Program-made: the position numbers and the translations under genes
Notes under the pieces: model-generated
The model's input: the letters and a program-made list of their open reading frames with translations, nothing else
What the model was told of the DNA's origin: nothing
Database searches by the model: none
Assembly (NCBI RefSeq): GCF_021155765.1
Contig: NC_060114.1
Location: 17,776,501-17,840,500 of the forward strand
Direction: 5' to 3'
DNA from: Diprion similis
Taxonomy: Eukaryota > Arthropoda > Insecta > Hymenoptera > Diprionidae
DNA length: 64,000 bases
Shown here: positions 13,301 to 25,592 of the stretch, piece by piece
Position numbering within the stretch: the stretch's first letter is position 1
How the letters are laid out: each line of letters begins with the position of its first letter

Positions 13301-14183
13301 ATCTCCGAAAACCAGTATCGAATTGAAATAAAATTTCAAATGCGTCCAACAACGGCTATTTTTATTTTAAGCCTAAGTTCAAAATGGCCTGACAAATACT
13401 GTGGAAAACAATGTTATCCGCAATAATGCGAACCTAGAATTGTCGCACTTTATTCCACGCCAAACATTTTTATTTTTGTATCAACTATGTGATAAATACC
13501 TTTGCATTTCCGCGAATTGATCCCGTGGAAGTATTGAAGCAAGGATTAATGGTTTAAAACTAAACTTACAGATCGATCTGAATAACAGACAAACTGCGTG
13601 GCAGAGACTCGAGCTTGAAACGGACCTTCACGTTCTATCCGCTCTTCTTTACGACTGGTTGGAAAATTTGAAATACCCGGTCCTCGACAAAGACGATTTG
13701 AGCTTGATAGTTGTGTGGGGTTCGAACGTAGAAAAGTGTCTCGAAAAGTTGGATATCTGCGATGGATACTTGATGGAGTATCTGTTGAGGTTTATCTTGA
13801 GACTGAGACCCTTGTCTTTAGAGGGACAAACTCTTTTGATCAAGAGGCTGATGGCTGCTCTGACGCAGCAGGCCGTCCGAATAAATCAGACGTTGCTTCC
13901 GTCAGGTGAGTTTCAAAAGATATTATAACGCGTTCAAGTATTATTCGAGTGTAACAGAAAATTGCATACATTTCTTTTGTTTTCAGGAACAGAATTCGAT
14001 AAACTGCGCGGAGGTACTTGCGGAAAATTGAATGACTTTTTGGTCGGGATGATGAGTTTTATTATGGAGATTAATACTGTGGACATTGATCGTTCTGTGT
14101 CGTCGTTTTGTTGGTCAACAACAAACCTTCCACAGGAGAATGATCAAGAAGAAGATAACGAGGACGTTGTACAGTCTGCGTAG
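7364..14183 (+). CDS. PTPDC1: Protein tyrosine phosphatase domain-containing protein 1 homologue
   Basis: Dual-specificity-type cysteine phosphatase of the PTPDC1 family, linked in vertebrates to centrosome and cilium function. Exons: 7364-7581, 8442-8638, 9162-9284, 11677-11981, 12074-12284, 12373-12477, 12547-12770, 13572-13905, 13987-14183; 637 residues. The N-terminal CGGSRCKYEN motif and MARPSTE segment are family-typical. The general-acid loop reads NFAWKDYG (WKD in place of WPD, as in the family). The catalytic loop HCHAGLGRTG is complete and is split by the 2.4 kb intron 9285-11676. The linker is acidic and poorly conserved; the C-terminal helical part (from about 12547) matches the family. 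ATG 7343 is an alternative in-frame start, adding seven residues. The exon 5 donor is GTTTGT, a weak but in-frame site. Confidence 0.9.
10147..10437 (+). repeat. Dispersed repeat, copy A
   Basis: Lies in PTPDC1 intron 3 (after exon 9162-9284). It matches 16866-17136 closely (shared blocks include AATGTCCTCATGA, CACCACATAACC, ATGGAGGCAAATC and TGTCAGCCTGGTTGCATTAG). The ends are TATTGGATAATGTC and GACAATCCCAATAT, a loose terminal inverted repeat, so it is probably a small DNA transposon remnant. Confidence 0.75.
12868..12972. repeat. Short palindromic element in a PTPDC1 intron
   Basis: The left arm contains AAATCGACCTACGGCGCA and the right arm TGCGCATACGCGGTAGGTCGATTT split by small gaps; the outer flanks (CCAAAATTTTTTC and GAAATATTTTGA) also pair loosely. 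No target duplication was identified. Confidence 0.6.
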
Positions 14184-14396
14184 AAAAAAAAGGTTAAGAC
14201 ATCGATCTGTTGCCGGTTATTTTTCTCAAGTATGTAATAAAAAATCAAAACGCCATTTAGTACAAATTAAGCATACCATTAGAACATAAGAAACCTATTT
14301 TACATGCGTAGTCGTAACTTGTAAGCTTTGAACTATTTCTTCGAAACTGATTGAATATAGAATCTTTCAACACATTTTATTCTATTGAGTTATATC

Positions 14397-14568
14397 GTGT
14401 GTCCATGAGGAAAGTGCCCACCGTTAGCTGCGGGCATCTAGGGACATTTTCTGACAGTCGCAATTGGTATTGCGTTGGCTGCTCAATCAGCCGGTATCTG
14501 TCGGCCAATAAAATTCGAACGACTTGACGCACGCGCATAAGGTGCGCACTTTCTACGTGGACAGACGG
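14397..14568. mobile_element. MITE-like element
   Basis: Left end TGTCCATGAGGAAAGTGC and right end (reverse complement) TGTCCACGTAGAAAGTGC form an imperfect terminal inverted repeat. The 6 bp sequence TATATC directly precedes and follows it, a possible target duplication. No coding capacity. Confidence 0.6.
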
Positions 14569-16865
14569 TATATCAAGTGTAATGTATATAAGATAAGAAA
14601 GAAAAAACATGAATACGGAATATTTTTTGATTAGAAAATACGGAGTATTTTTGGAATTAAGAAAGTTCAAATTTCTAGAGATGTATCTTTTGGTAATTAC
14701 TGTACCATAATATAAATTGCGCTCCAAACTAATAAATCTTGGATGTTCATTCATCAAGAACAAGATGTGTAAGCCTGTAAAAATGAAAAAAATTCGTGAA
14801 ACAGATGTAAGACTTGATCGGCTCCTAAAACTTGGCAAAAGTGTGAAAATCTTAATACAGTTTCATGCCATATAAAATTTCACACTAGCACTTTGGTCTA
14901 AAAATCAATCGGCAATCGTCAAAGTGAATAATAAACATTAACTAATAGATAGAAACCAGAGTATTTTTTCCAACCTACCCTTACAACTGTAGACCATCGA
15001 TTGTACATGATAGTAAGATTACATGAGGAATGAAGAGCTGTCAATGAAAAAATCACATTTGACAAAAGCATTTGTATAAGTAATTTTTCGACTACAACTA
15101 ATTATTCGCCACAGCGATTATTAGAAGAAACGGATTTCAATCGAAATTTCAAATGTATAAGTAGCTAATTTATTGTTACATTATTTGAGTTATAAATATT
15201 CATTATTGATTCACTGGTTTTAATACCCCGTCTGCCTATCGCATCAACTATTTCACAATAATTATCGCATTATATTTTCAGACTTAAATAGTACGACAAG
15301 TGGTATTTTATTGAGAATGGATCCTATTCTGCATGTCATCCTATATTCTGTACATAATATAACGTTGCAAGTAAGTCTGCAATGTGTTAGCTACCACATA
15401 TCACATTATTTATTTTTTATAAAATTTTTGCCACTTTGTAGTCACAAGAAAAGACATCGTCTCTTTGATGAAAATATTAATGATTAATTTTATTTTTATA
15501 TCAATACTACTTGTTCAATACAATTTTCATTATAATTCTTTATGCTTTAGCCGTGCAGAATAGGGTAAATATTACAACGAATTTGCTGCCGTTTGATTTT
15601 CATTATCAAATATCAATATCCACAACCAAATGTCATTATTTTCCAGAATTAACATTATAAAATTAGTATTTGGGAAGAAAAAAAATAATGTTAATACTAA
15701 TAAACGAGACAAAGATGCATAGCTGTATAAATACAATGATCAAACAATATATAATTAAACAATAAATACAATTTGTTCGTCACATGGCTGACGACGAGAG
15801 TTAAACTAAAATTAAAAAAATAACTAATAAAAGTCGGACAAAGTATTGGAATCTAAGTAAAGAAATGTTTAAAAATAATATTTATTAAGCAACAGGTTAA
15901 TGCAATGTGCGAGTTTTCAGATTCCATTAATTTGTCAGTCAAGGCTTTCTTACTTTTATTTAACAATAATATTTATAGTATAATTGTGTTTGGCTCATTT
16001 AATGTGTGTGTGCGAGCTAAAGGTGTACGTAATTTTGTCCGTCGGATACAGTTTTCAATAACAACTATAAATCAGCTGTAGGAAATGGTCAATAAACTAG
16101 GAAATGGTCAATAAACGAGGGCATGTGCAAAATGTTGAAATACGTAGTTGATTTTTTTGAAAATTTGGATAAACAAAGTGAATTTGTTTTTTATACTCGT
16201 TTAATTAATGGACATTGTAAGGTAAAATTTGCTGAACCACGCAATCAAAAAATTTTGTTATTTTCTTTTACAAATAGAACGAATTAACGGTAGCATGATT
16301 GTATTTATTTGTTTTGTCAATCAATCTATAATTTCTTTTCGTCCTCGTTTTTTCTCGCGCAGTTCTGTAGACTCAAAACAGTTCAGAAATTGACTATACC
16401 GAAACGTTTTATTCAACTCTGTTACCTTTAGCACATGCATTGACGTTAATTTTCTTTATAAATTATAATTCTAACGACCTTCTGCATTAATTTGTGATTT
16501 TCTGTCGAGTATAACGGAGGTGTGATCCACGATGATCAACAGATGCAGAACGACCAGTGCAATAGGAATTACGAGAGATTATTTATTTATAAATAGACTC
16601 TAGCTACAATAATAATTATTAATTATTCTTATTATTAATTTTATTAGTGTCCTCATTAATTATACTATACATATCTAAATCGGCATCAACGACAAAGTGA
16701 AATTATTATTGCTTTTATCTGACGTTTTTGAAAGTTTGGTAAGCAATTTTTTTTCCATTCATTCGTTAGAAAATTATATTCATTTACCTTAAAGCTTGTA
16801 CTTGCCTTTCAGTACATTTCATCGTGAAAGAAGACGTAAAAAGGAAGAGCAGGTATTACAGTATG

Positions 16866-17136
16866 GATGTATTGGAAAATGTCCTCATGACGTCAGAGCC
16901 TGGTTGTCGGCGCCATTTTGTCACCACATAACCAAAGTTTTTCATTTTAATGGAGGCAAATCGAAATTCGTGGGTTCTCAAATTACTCATGTAACATAAA
17001 TTAATGAAACATAGTCAATAAAATAACAGTTCTATTCGACCGCGAAAAAACACGGTCAATGGTCAACTGTCAGCCTGGTTGCATTAGTTTAATTTTTTCC
17101 CACCAGATGACGCATTGCATAGTGACAATCCCAATA
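16866..17136 (+). repeat. Dispersed repeat, copy B
   Basis: Second copy of the repeat at 10147-10437, same orientation. It carries the same end motifs (TATTGGAAAATGTCC and GACAATCCCAATAT) and the same internal blocks with scattered substitutions and small indels. Confidence 0.75.
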
Positions 17137-17221
17137 TCGAGTGACATAGGTAAGCGTTAAGTAAGATTTGCACTGGTTGATCTGTAGCCGTTGAATTTTT
17201 GTTTGTTTATCTTTCCGCACA

Positions 17222-17273
17222 TAGATATATATATATATATAAATGTCTACCTTAGACCTGAGGATATATATAT

Positions 17274-17320
<47 letters not shown>
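17222..17320. repeat. TA dinucleotide microsatellite
   Basis: Interrupted tracts of alternating T and A, longest from about 17276 to 17320, followed by a T run. The apparent reading frames here (17089-17442 minus, 17191-17379 plus) are repeated Ile/Tyr and not genes. Confidence 0.95.
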
Positions 17321-17329
<9 letters not shown>

Positions 17330-18221
17330 TGTTCATTTTTTTTTACATATGCATATATATATATGTAAACGTGTGTTGATGTATATAGATATTTGTTTAC
17401 ATTTACAATGTACATATAATCTAAGGCTAGATATCCAATCACAAGAGTTTGGCAGTCGTGAAATCAGACTCTGACAACACACAGACGACTTCCATAGCTT
17501 TCAGGTTTCATATAAAAGATAAACTGATGGCAGAAATTGTTTATGCAAAAATAAATGTACACATGGCTTGATATGGCTTCGAGAAACAAAAATAAAGAAA
17601 TTAGTGTGAATAAAAATAAAGAATTGTTTTAATTTTTAATGAAAGCATTATTCAATTGGATACAATGCGATTACGTCATAACTTAGTAACTGGTAATAAT
17701 GATAATGTAATAATAAATGTGAAAAGTCAGAAAGTTCGTGTGTTGTTCAGATACAGATAACAATAAGTATTATATTGTATATGTATAAGTAAAGGGAAAT
17801 TTATTTCATTTCACTGGAAATAGTTGTGAAAATGATAGGAAAAAAATTATATGAAACAGATTGGCAATCATGTCGTTCAGCGATTAGATGAAATGTGACA
17901 AATTCCCCCCTATATGTAGTTAGAAAATATATCTAACGTTTAGTTTTTTTATTTTTAATTCTTCATCGATTACACGATGAGAATTGATGATTTTTGTTTA
18001 ATATATATAATTTCCTATTATTTTATTTCCTATTATTTTGTTCAATTTTTTGCTTTGTTTTGAATATTGTGCCGAAATTGCGATAACGTCGCTAGTGTTT
18101 AATATCAATATTCCCAGCCACCCCCGGCAGTTGGAGTTTCCTAAAAAATTCATTTTGATTGCCACTGATTTGATATGGGTATTATTAAATAAGTTTTTTC
18201 AAAATTATTTCTGTTCATATA

Positions 18222-18275
18222 AAACAACAACAACAAGAAGAGCAGCAACAACGACAACAACAACAACAACAATAG
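18222..18275 (+). repeat. CAA-rich trinucleotide tract
   Basis: An imperfect run of CAA/CAG/AGC triplets. It sits in a non-coding spacer and has no gene context. Confidence 0.85.
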
Positions 18276-18524
18276 CAGTGTCGTTATGTCAACAGAGGTT
18301 ACAAACAACAATTAAAGCGTGTAATTTGGAAAGGCGAGACATTGATTTTCAATAGATAGACAGATGAAAGTATTACAGACAGAGGGAAGAAAGGAAAGAA
18401 TGAATTTACACAGGAGAAAAAGTATTAATGAATTGATATATACCGGAAATCTTTTACTTTCAAATGAAAAACGTCTGTAATTTCTTTCAGTCACACATTT
18501 TTCAACTCAATAGTTTTGCCCTGA

Positions 18525-18690
18525 ATTTTGTTACTCGGGGGTTTTTGCGGTCGCTGCTCACGAATCTGAAGTTAGAATTTGATAGTTTCCAAATCCAAGA
18601 TGGCGGATGCAATATGGCGAATGTAAAATCGCAAAAAACTATCAAAATTCGCTGATTCTAGCCGAAACTTGTTACTCGGGGTTTTTTTGG
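18525..18690 (-). repeat. Fragment of a repeat family also seen at 60560-61080
   Basis: Contains CCAAGATGGCGGATGCAATATGGCG and two copies of TTACTCGGGGTTTTT flanking it. In reverse complement it shares the order TCAGATTCGT, AGCGACC, AACCCCCGAGTA with the repeat near 60915-60965. Non-coding. Confidence 0.6.
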
Positions 18691-18897
18691 GTTACACGAT
18701 GTAACAAAGATCATTCAAAGTTGTAAATAAACTGTGATAAAGCTAGGAAGTAGAAATTTTTGAGGTTAGACGCTGGCATCCGATTGTGACTGAACGATTC
18801 AAATACCAGACATCCGCATATGTGTAACTGCCGTGATCATATATGTAATATATGGCCGTGATTGGCCTGAGCTGCTCTTTACGTTCATAGCTATAAT

Positions 18898-19306
18898 CAC
18901 GGTCTTACATACAGGTCTGGGAACTCTAGTGGTGGGGGAGGTACGCTTACGCTGCAGTTTTTGTTTTTCAACGCTACCGCTAGTTGGCACCAATGGTAAA
19001 GTAATGTTCGCAAACATAACCTTAAATTTCTCAAACTTTGCAAATACCGTGGTCCAAATGTACGTGAAAATAGTGAAAATCGCATAAATCATACATCGTT
19101 ATATATTTTTAAGAATATCGTGTGCCATTATCACTTCGTCATCGCACACCACTTTTTGTTTGAGAAATTTGAGGTTATGTTTGCGAACATTACTTTACCA
19201 TTAGTGCCAACTAGCGGTAGCGCTGAAAAACAAAAACTGCAGCGTAAGCGTACTTCCCCCACCACGGAAATTTCGACGAGTCCCCAGACCTGTATGTAAA
19301 ACCGTG
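18898..19306. mobile_element. hAT-like MITE, copy 1 (CACGGTCTTACATACAG ends)
   Basis: A 409 bp element whose left end CACGGTCTTACATACAG and right end (reverse complement CACGGTTTTACATACAG) are terminal inverted repeats. The arms extend about 140 bp each. It is flanked by a perfect 8 bp direct repeat GCTATAAT, as made by hAT transposases. Reading frames inside are shadows of the arms and no transposase is present. The second copy is at 39797-40206. Confidence 0.88.
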
Positions 19307-20343
19307 GCTATAATATCACCTACATATACAAGAATATTGAATTTCTTCTTTTTCTTTACTAACAACGAGAGACATAAGTGTATAATATATAATAATATGT
19401 AGCTGCTACAAAATACTTGTCAAAAAGTTATAGTCAGTCTGTTTCAGTTTGGAGAAATTGTGGAAAATTTTGACATCGTATGGTCCAAGTAGTACCATAG
19501 AAATACACGCATAGGAAAAGATCAATCCGCGTATTCTTACAGTGTAGAACTTGTATGGTTAATTACTGGATTACCAAAAACAAGAAAACAAAAATGTAGA
19601 AAATCATGTTTTTCGAATTCTTCATCTAACTAACAATTGATGTATAAGAGTTGAGAGATCATGATCAATAATTTCCTTTTTTTTTCTTGTAAACCTTACA
19701 GTAACAATCACTTCTAAATTCCTAATACCATTTTAAAGTAGCATCATTCAAAGTTGTTTAAACAGAGAACTGCTTCTCCTATCTGCAAGACCTTATTTTT
19801 TTCTTAATCTCAATGTTTCACAACGAGATAATTTACCCCTGGGTAAATGTACAAATTATATATACAATAAATAATAAATGTTCAACGAATATGTTGATTA
19901 TTATAACCAAAATAACATCGTATTACGAGGACATAAATTTAAAACCCAAAAATCATTTGAAAGAAAGAAGAAAAAGAGTAGAAGTGAAATTAAGGTGACA
20001 AAACGTTAAATAACGACTCTACATTAGAGACTATATATAGTACAAAGCATTTTGGAAGAAACTTAAAATGTATTGAGCAAAAATATTTAGTGGTTTTAAA
20101 AAACGGTCGCTACGCATTATTAATTCCACGATTTTAACTAACTGCGATAAAAACTTATGGCTATTAAAAGTTAGTTATCAATAATATTATCATCATTATT
20201 GTTATATATTGTTAAAAGTACGGCACATAGAAGAATATTGTTGGTTTTTTTTTTGTTATTTTTTTTTTTTTTTTTTGTTTTTCTGTTTGTTGTTTCGTTT
20301 TTTCCTGTAACTACACCACAGTGCATAATCACAAGTATATGTG

Positions 20344-20386
20344 ATACACGGTATAGTTATACAAGTTGTATAACTATACCGTGTAT
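20344..20386. repeat. Perfect 21 bp inverted repeat with a 1 nt centre
   Basis: ATACACGGTATAGTTATACAA is followed by one G and then its exact reverse complement. It would extrude as a cruciform or fold as a hairpin in RNA. It lies downstream of both converging genes, Lap1 and PTPDC1. Confidence 0.9.
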
Positions 20387-20613
20387 AGTTAGTACACAAA
20401 TTTTATTAATAAATATTATTTTACTTGTTTTCCAATGTTTCGTCCCTTGTTTTGCTTTATTTTTATCGCTTTTTTTTTCTTTTTCCTTACGTATGCGTTT
20501 TTAATAGCACATCTGGCACATGGTTATCCCTACAGTGAGATTTGACAAGAAGAATTTGACTACTATTTACCTAATATCAATTCAATGAATCTATCTCTAA
20601 TCGCTTGGAACGT

Positions 20614-20638
20614 GGGGGGGGGGGGGGGGGGGGGGGGG
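20614..20638 (+). repeat. Run of 25 consecutive G
   Basis: An uninterrupted guanine homopolymer in a non-coding spacer. Length is likely to be polymorphic and error-prone in sequencing. Confidence 0.95.
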
Positions 20639-20997
20639 CAACCTTTCTTTTTCAATAAATAAATGATGGAAAAAAAAATAAAACAAAAATAAATGCAATT
20701 CTGTACGAATATAACACGTAATTACTTGACGAATTATTTTAAGAATTGACCAGTACAAAGGATGTAGGGTGTGCGCTTCGTTCTGTTGTATGTATAACCG
20801 GACAATGAAAAAACCCATAAACCGATCGATCAGCAGATATAATAAATTCTAAAATAAAATATAACAACATAATAGCTATTCAGTCTAGACGGAGATGCGA
20901 TTCGGTTCTCGAAATACTGCGAATATCTTCTTAATTTTTTTTTTATCTTTTTTTTTTTTTTAAATAGCTAACAACTACACAAAAGGAAGTCAGTTCC

Positions 20998-23900
20998 TCA
21001 TTGATGCCTGCTAATCATCATGGAAACAACGGGATTTGTAGCTTTCAAAACAGACACAGCTTTGTCGTGATCCATTTTAGTAAAGTCAACTCCGTCCACT
21101 TCTAAGATTTTATCTCCAGGTCGAAGCGTGCCTTGAGCCGGCCCATCAGGATTTACTTTTGTCACTATAATACCCTGAAGTTCAAATTTAACCAGAATAA
21201 AATTTGTCGTCGCCTGAGTCGACGGTAAAAAGTTATTTATTAATTTTTTTTTTTTTTGTTTTTGTTTATAAAGTTCTTCTCAGCTAACATTACGTTTCTT
21301 CTCAATATCTCTCGACCGTTTTACAGTGATATTGGGAAAAAAAAAAAAAAAAAATCTTCATCAGCAACAAGTACACATTGCAGGAATAGAAAAGCACGTT
21401 TGAAGATGAAAAAACAAAAATTTCTCCCACTTTACAGCCCGTTTATAGAGAAACAAACATTGGACAGTGGTTGCGATTACTTACCGTTTCAGCCCCAGTC
21501 ACACCGCCAGCGATGCTAAATCCGAGACCGGGATTTTTTCTCACTTGTACTGGGAACTGAAACAGATTAATAAAAATAAGCAATATTTTTTCAGCTCCCG
21601 TCCACGGCAAGCAGTGATTAAAAGATGCAAGTATTACTTACGACGTTAGCATTTTTGTGAGGTCCGAACATCCACTTCAGTCTGGGCTTCCTTTCGGGGC
21701 TTGGCGAGTTGGTCAAAGTTGGAATTTTTGATTTAGCATTAATTGACACGTTTGCATTGTCAAATGACTTCGACGTCACCGTAAACATGCCCCGCCCAGA
21801 GATGATTGTATCATTTTGTATTTTCACAGCGCATTTATTACTAACTGGCAAATTGTCATCCAGTGTATATATTAAACTATGATTATTTTCTAAATTGTCA
21901 TTTATCTTGTCCAAAGATTTCACATCGTCCTTAAGATTATTACTCGAATTACTTTTCATCGAATATTTATCCATCAACTGCTGACCAATTTCGTTCGTAT
22001 TACGACTCTCCGACTCGTTTTTACCCGACGATACACCATTCTCAAACTTTTTACTATTCGCGACGAGTTTCGTACGCGAGGAAAGAGGTACTCTGTATTT
22101 TTTTCCTGTTATCGGCGACGTCGGTGTAGATGATAAACTCAATGACTTGTAACTGTCGTTAGTTTCCACAGAGTTCGTATATTTGTTGAGAGAATCGTCG
22201 TCGAAATATTTCTGTTTTAATATCGGTATCTTACTGGGCCTCAAACTTTGATCATTTTCTGACAATAGGTCAGAGCTATTTTCTTCAATTTCAACAACTG
22301 GATTGTCCACTGCGTCGACGGAAACTCTCTTCTCCATAACAGTCTTCTCTATTACATCAACTTGCATTTCCGATAATTCATTGGCGTAAATTACCGCGTT
22401 AGTATTGTCATTTTTTGAACGGTTAAAACTTTTCTCTTCAGCCGGACTGATTATTGCTTTATTATTTTGATTTACTAAGTTTAAGGGTTGATCAAATTTC
22501 AATGAACTTAACGACGAAACTTTTGAAGGCAGGATTTGTGGTTCTGTTGTAGCTGAAAGAGGAAGAATTTAGAGCAATTAGCACTGCACCTCTTATAATA
22601 ATAATAATAATAACTATAACACCACTACAACTGAAAAAACTTCAACGAGCCAAAAAAAAAAAAAAAAAAAAAAACAAAATATATAAACTATGAATTACCA
22701 TTATTGATTTGCTGAAAAAGCATAGCTTTCTTTGAAAATGCTGCCGCGATGTGATAAGGCGGTGGCAGCGGAGGTACGTCGTTAACTTTGAAACCGTCAA
22801 TACCAAAATGATTAATGCCTTTGTCTCCGTTGATGGGAGTACTTCTATAAGGTTCGGCAAACTTTTCAGACTCAATTATTTTAGCTGTGTTGGCCTTAGA
22901 ATATTCATCAGGTTTCCAAGTTGAATTAACATAATCTGCGACTGTCGGCTGCTTTATGTATTCGGAGGAAGGATTTCGAATGCATTTAGCCTCGCGAATA
23001 TCGGGGCTCTTTTCTTCTGCCAAAACGATTTTGTTCGCTTCATCCGAAGATTCCTCGGAGTAAACTCGATTCGCATCCACTTCGCACGTATCATTGTTAC
23101 GATAATGATTGGAGGTGTGGGAACCGTCCGGTGTGGACGGTGGGTGAAAATTCTGCAAGCAAAAAATATTTCATCATTTTGTCAGATTTCATGCTATATT
23201 TAAGGTAGTACCTAATAATAATAAACTTCGACACATTACCTTGCCTGACGGTGATTGGTGCGGCAAAGAACCAGATTTTGGAAGAATACTCAGAGATGCA
23301 GTTGCCTTGGTGACGATTGCTTCTCTGATGGTAGTTTCTGGTTCCAGATTACTCTGAAATGGAATTCTGTTCGTTCTGCAATCCTTATTTTTTACTTGGT
23401 TTAGTCGAACTTTACTTAAGTTTGATTAACGCGTTTTCACCTGTTGATTGTAGTTGGATTGATGGTGAAGGTTTCTCGCGTGCCTGGCAAGATTGCGAAG
23501 TTCCTTAGGGTAGGGAGTTGGAGCGCGATGGAGCTGCCTAGGACCTTCGGATTCCACTTCGGCTGCAAAGCATATTCTCCGCCCCGATCCTGGAACCGTT
23601 CCTGCGAGTGGCCCAACCGGTTGTTCCATTTCTGAAATGATTTTATTGGCATAAACAACTGCGCACAAATGCGAGATAATAAAAACTCTTTCAAAGTCTT
23701 ATGGAGATTGGCGTTGGAATTTTCTAAATGTTAAAGATAATTGAAGACAAATATTTATGCACAATTAGCAACATTCTCTCACCATTTCATTCCTTTTCTT
23801 CCTCTTCGTCATCCACTAGCCGCACAACACGTAAAAATAGTGCAAAAATGGAGGAAAATTGATATTCTAAATATTTTTAAAGTAATGATTGATTGATTAA

Positions 23901-25592
23901 CTCACGTTCGATATCTTGTCGTGGTTTTTGCGGTAGCATGAAGCAGCTGAGAACCATGATGTCCTCTTCGCAGTTGAATTCTTGTTGCAGGGGAACAAGG
24001 GGCTGGCTTTGATTGTCGCTGAGCCACAAGGCTTTCAAGCAATTTAAATTCAGCATTGAGACGGGTAAAAACTTTATGCAATTGTTGACTAAATTTAAAA
24101 CTCTCAGCGAAGCCAAGTGACCGAGCTCTGGTGGTATCTTGGATAAATTGTTGGATCTTAACGAGAGGAGAGACAACGCCGTACAGCTGCCGATCTCGGG
24201 TGGTAAGCATCTGAGGTAATTATTATCAGCATTCAAGCAGTGGAGTTTTCTTAAAAGGCCTATCGAAGGTGGTAAGTATTCTAAAAAGTTTTTCGTCAAT
24301 ATCAACTCTTCCAAGCTAGACATTTGACCAATTTCATCGGGCAAAGCGTTCAGTTGATTATCATCAATTTTAAGAGTGACTACGGTCTGTAGGTAGCAGA
24401 GAGAATCCGGCAGCTGATAAATCTCGTTTGAGGAAAGATTCATTATCGATATATCACGCCACCCTTGAATTTCTGACGGCATTAGGTGTACGGCGTTCAT
24501 CGTACAGTCAAAATGATTCAGCCTGACTAGCTGCTCTATGTTTGTCGGTATTCTACGTATGTCGTTACCATCTATCCAAAGTTCGGTCAGGTTTATCAAG
24601 TCCCCGACAACTTCAGGCTGTAAATAATTGGAAATCACTGATTATCTGAAAATTTCGGCTCTTTTAATAATAAAATCATTTAGAGCAATTCAAAATTTTT
24701 GCAAGTTGGGAATTTTCTGTGTGTAAAGACGCTTCTGCATTTTCCATATTGAATGAAAGTAATCCAGACTTACCAATTCGGTAAAATCATTATTCCCTAT
24801 ATCCAGTCTCTGCAAATTGACAAGACGACTCATACTTTTGGGTAAAGTCATCATATTGTTTTCTCTGAGCTCGAGGGTCTTGAGTGAGGACAGTCTTCCA
24901 AAATTTGCTGGTAAATACTCGATGTAAGCATCGTTTAAATACAGCTCTCGTAGCCCAACGATATGTGTGATAGCATCAGGAAATCGTTCAAACGGGTTCA
25001 CGCTGATATCGATAGATCGTAAGTTTTTGCATTCCTTAATACTGTCTGGAAGCTCCTTTATTGCTGAAACACAATTTTCAAGTCATTGAGTGTTTAAATT
25101 ATCCTCCCAATGCTAATATTCTCCAAATCTCCTTTGATCCTCGCTGAGCAATAAAATTCAATAAGAGACTAACTGTTTTTGCTCAAGTCCAAATGTTCCA
25201 AGTTTATTAGAGATGCTATCGCCGGCGGTAGCGTACCAACTTCGTTATCACTCAGTGACAGTACACGCAGTTCATGGCATTGAAATAATGGTCGTGGAAG
25301 GTCCTTGATCTGTAACACCGGAGAGAAATCGAGTCAAGCTATGTTTTGGCAATTTTAAAAACGTGTACACTATGTATCATCGTGTGTTTCTCTCCCTCTT
25401 TAGCTTGTGAATTGTGAGTCGAAGCTTCGAACTTACTCTGTTTGCGTCGAGAAAAAGTTTTTCCAGCGTTCTTTCGTAGATGAATACGTCCGGGGGTACG
25501 TCATAGAGGTTGCAGTGGTTTAACTGTAGTTCGCAAATATCTTCTTCCTGAGTTCTCAAGCAGGCAGCGCACTGCCACCAAGCACTACCCAT
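20998..25592 (-). CDS. Lap1: LAP-family scaffold: leucine-rich repeats plus C-terminal PDZ (Erbin/Densin/Lap1 type)
   Basis: Scaffold of the LRR-and-PDZ class that organises basolateral membrane complexes. Exons on the minus strand: 25592-25437, 25309-25174, 25063-24774, 24617-23906, 23631-23441, 23353-23240, 23152-22699, 22552-21642, 21556-21485, 21174-20998; 1070 residues. The first ~430 residues carry about 16 leucine-rich repeats ending in ALWLSDNQSQPLVPLQQE, a strong match to Erbin. The LAP-specific PTPYPKELRNLARHARNL motif follows. The middle is low-complexity and poorly conserved. One PDZ domain ends the protein, with the GLGFSIAGG carboxylate-binding loop and the DGPAQGTLRPGDKILEVDG segment. 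A single PDZ argues for Lap1/Erbin rather than Scribble, which has four. Confidence 0.93.

Larger units (their letters stand above)
14184..20997. other. 6.8 kb gene-free spacer between PTPDC1 and Lap1
   Basis: The two genes converge here, so it holds both 3' UTRs. No coding exon was recognised. It contains inverted-repeat elements at 14397-14568 and 18898-19306, a dispersed repeat copy at 16866-17136, a TA microsatellite, a CAA-rich tract, a tandem-type repeat fragment near 18525-18690, a 43 bp perfect hairpin at 20344-20386 and a run of 25 G. Confidence 0.7.

Noticed and set aside
17089-17442. Open frames over the TA-rich region
   Set aside because: They are Tyr/Ile repeats translated from the TA microsatellite.
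18799-19092. Open frames at 18799-19092 and 39730-39984 with similar peptides
   Set aside because: They lie in the arms of the two MITE copies, on both strands, and match only because the elements are copies.
23787-23840. Extra Lap1 exon encoding an acidic VDDEEEEKE segment
   Set aside because: It ends in a stop in the required phase, and the flanking exons already join in frame with the family order.
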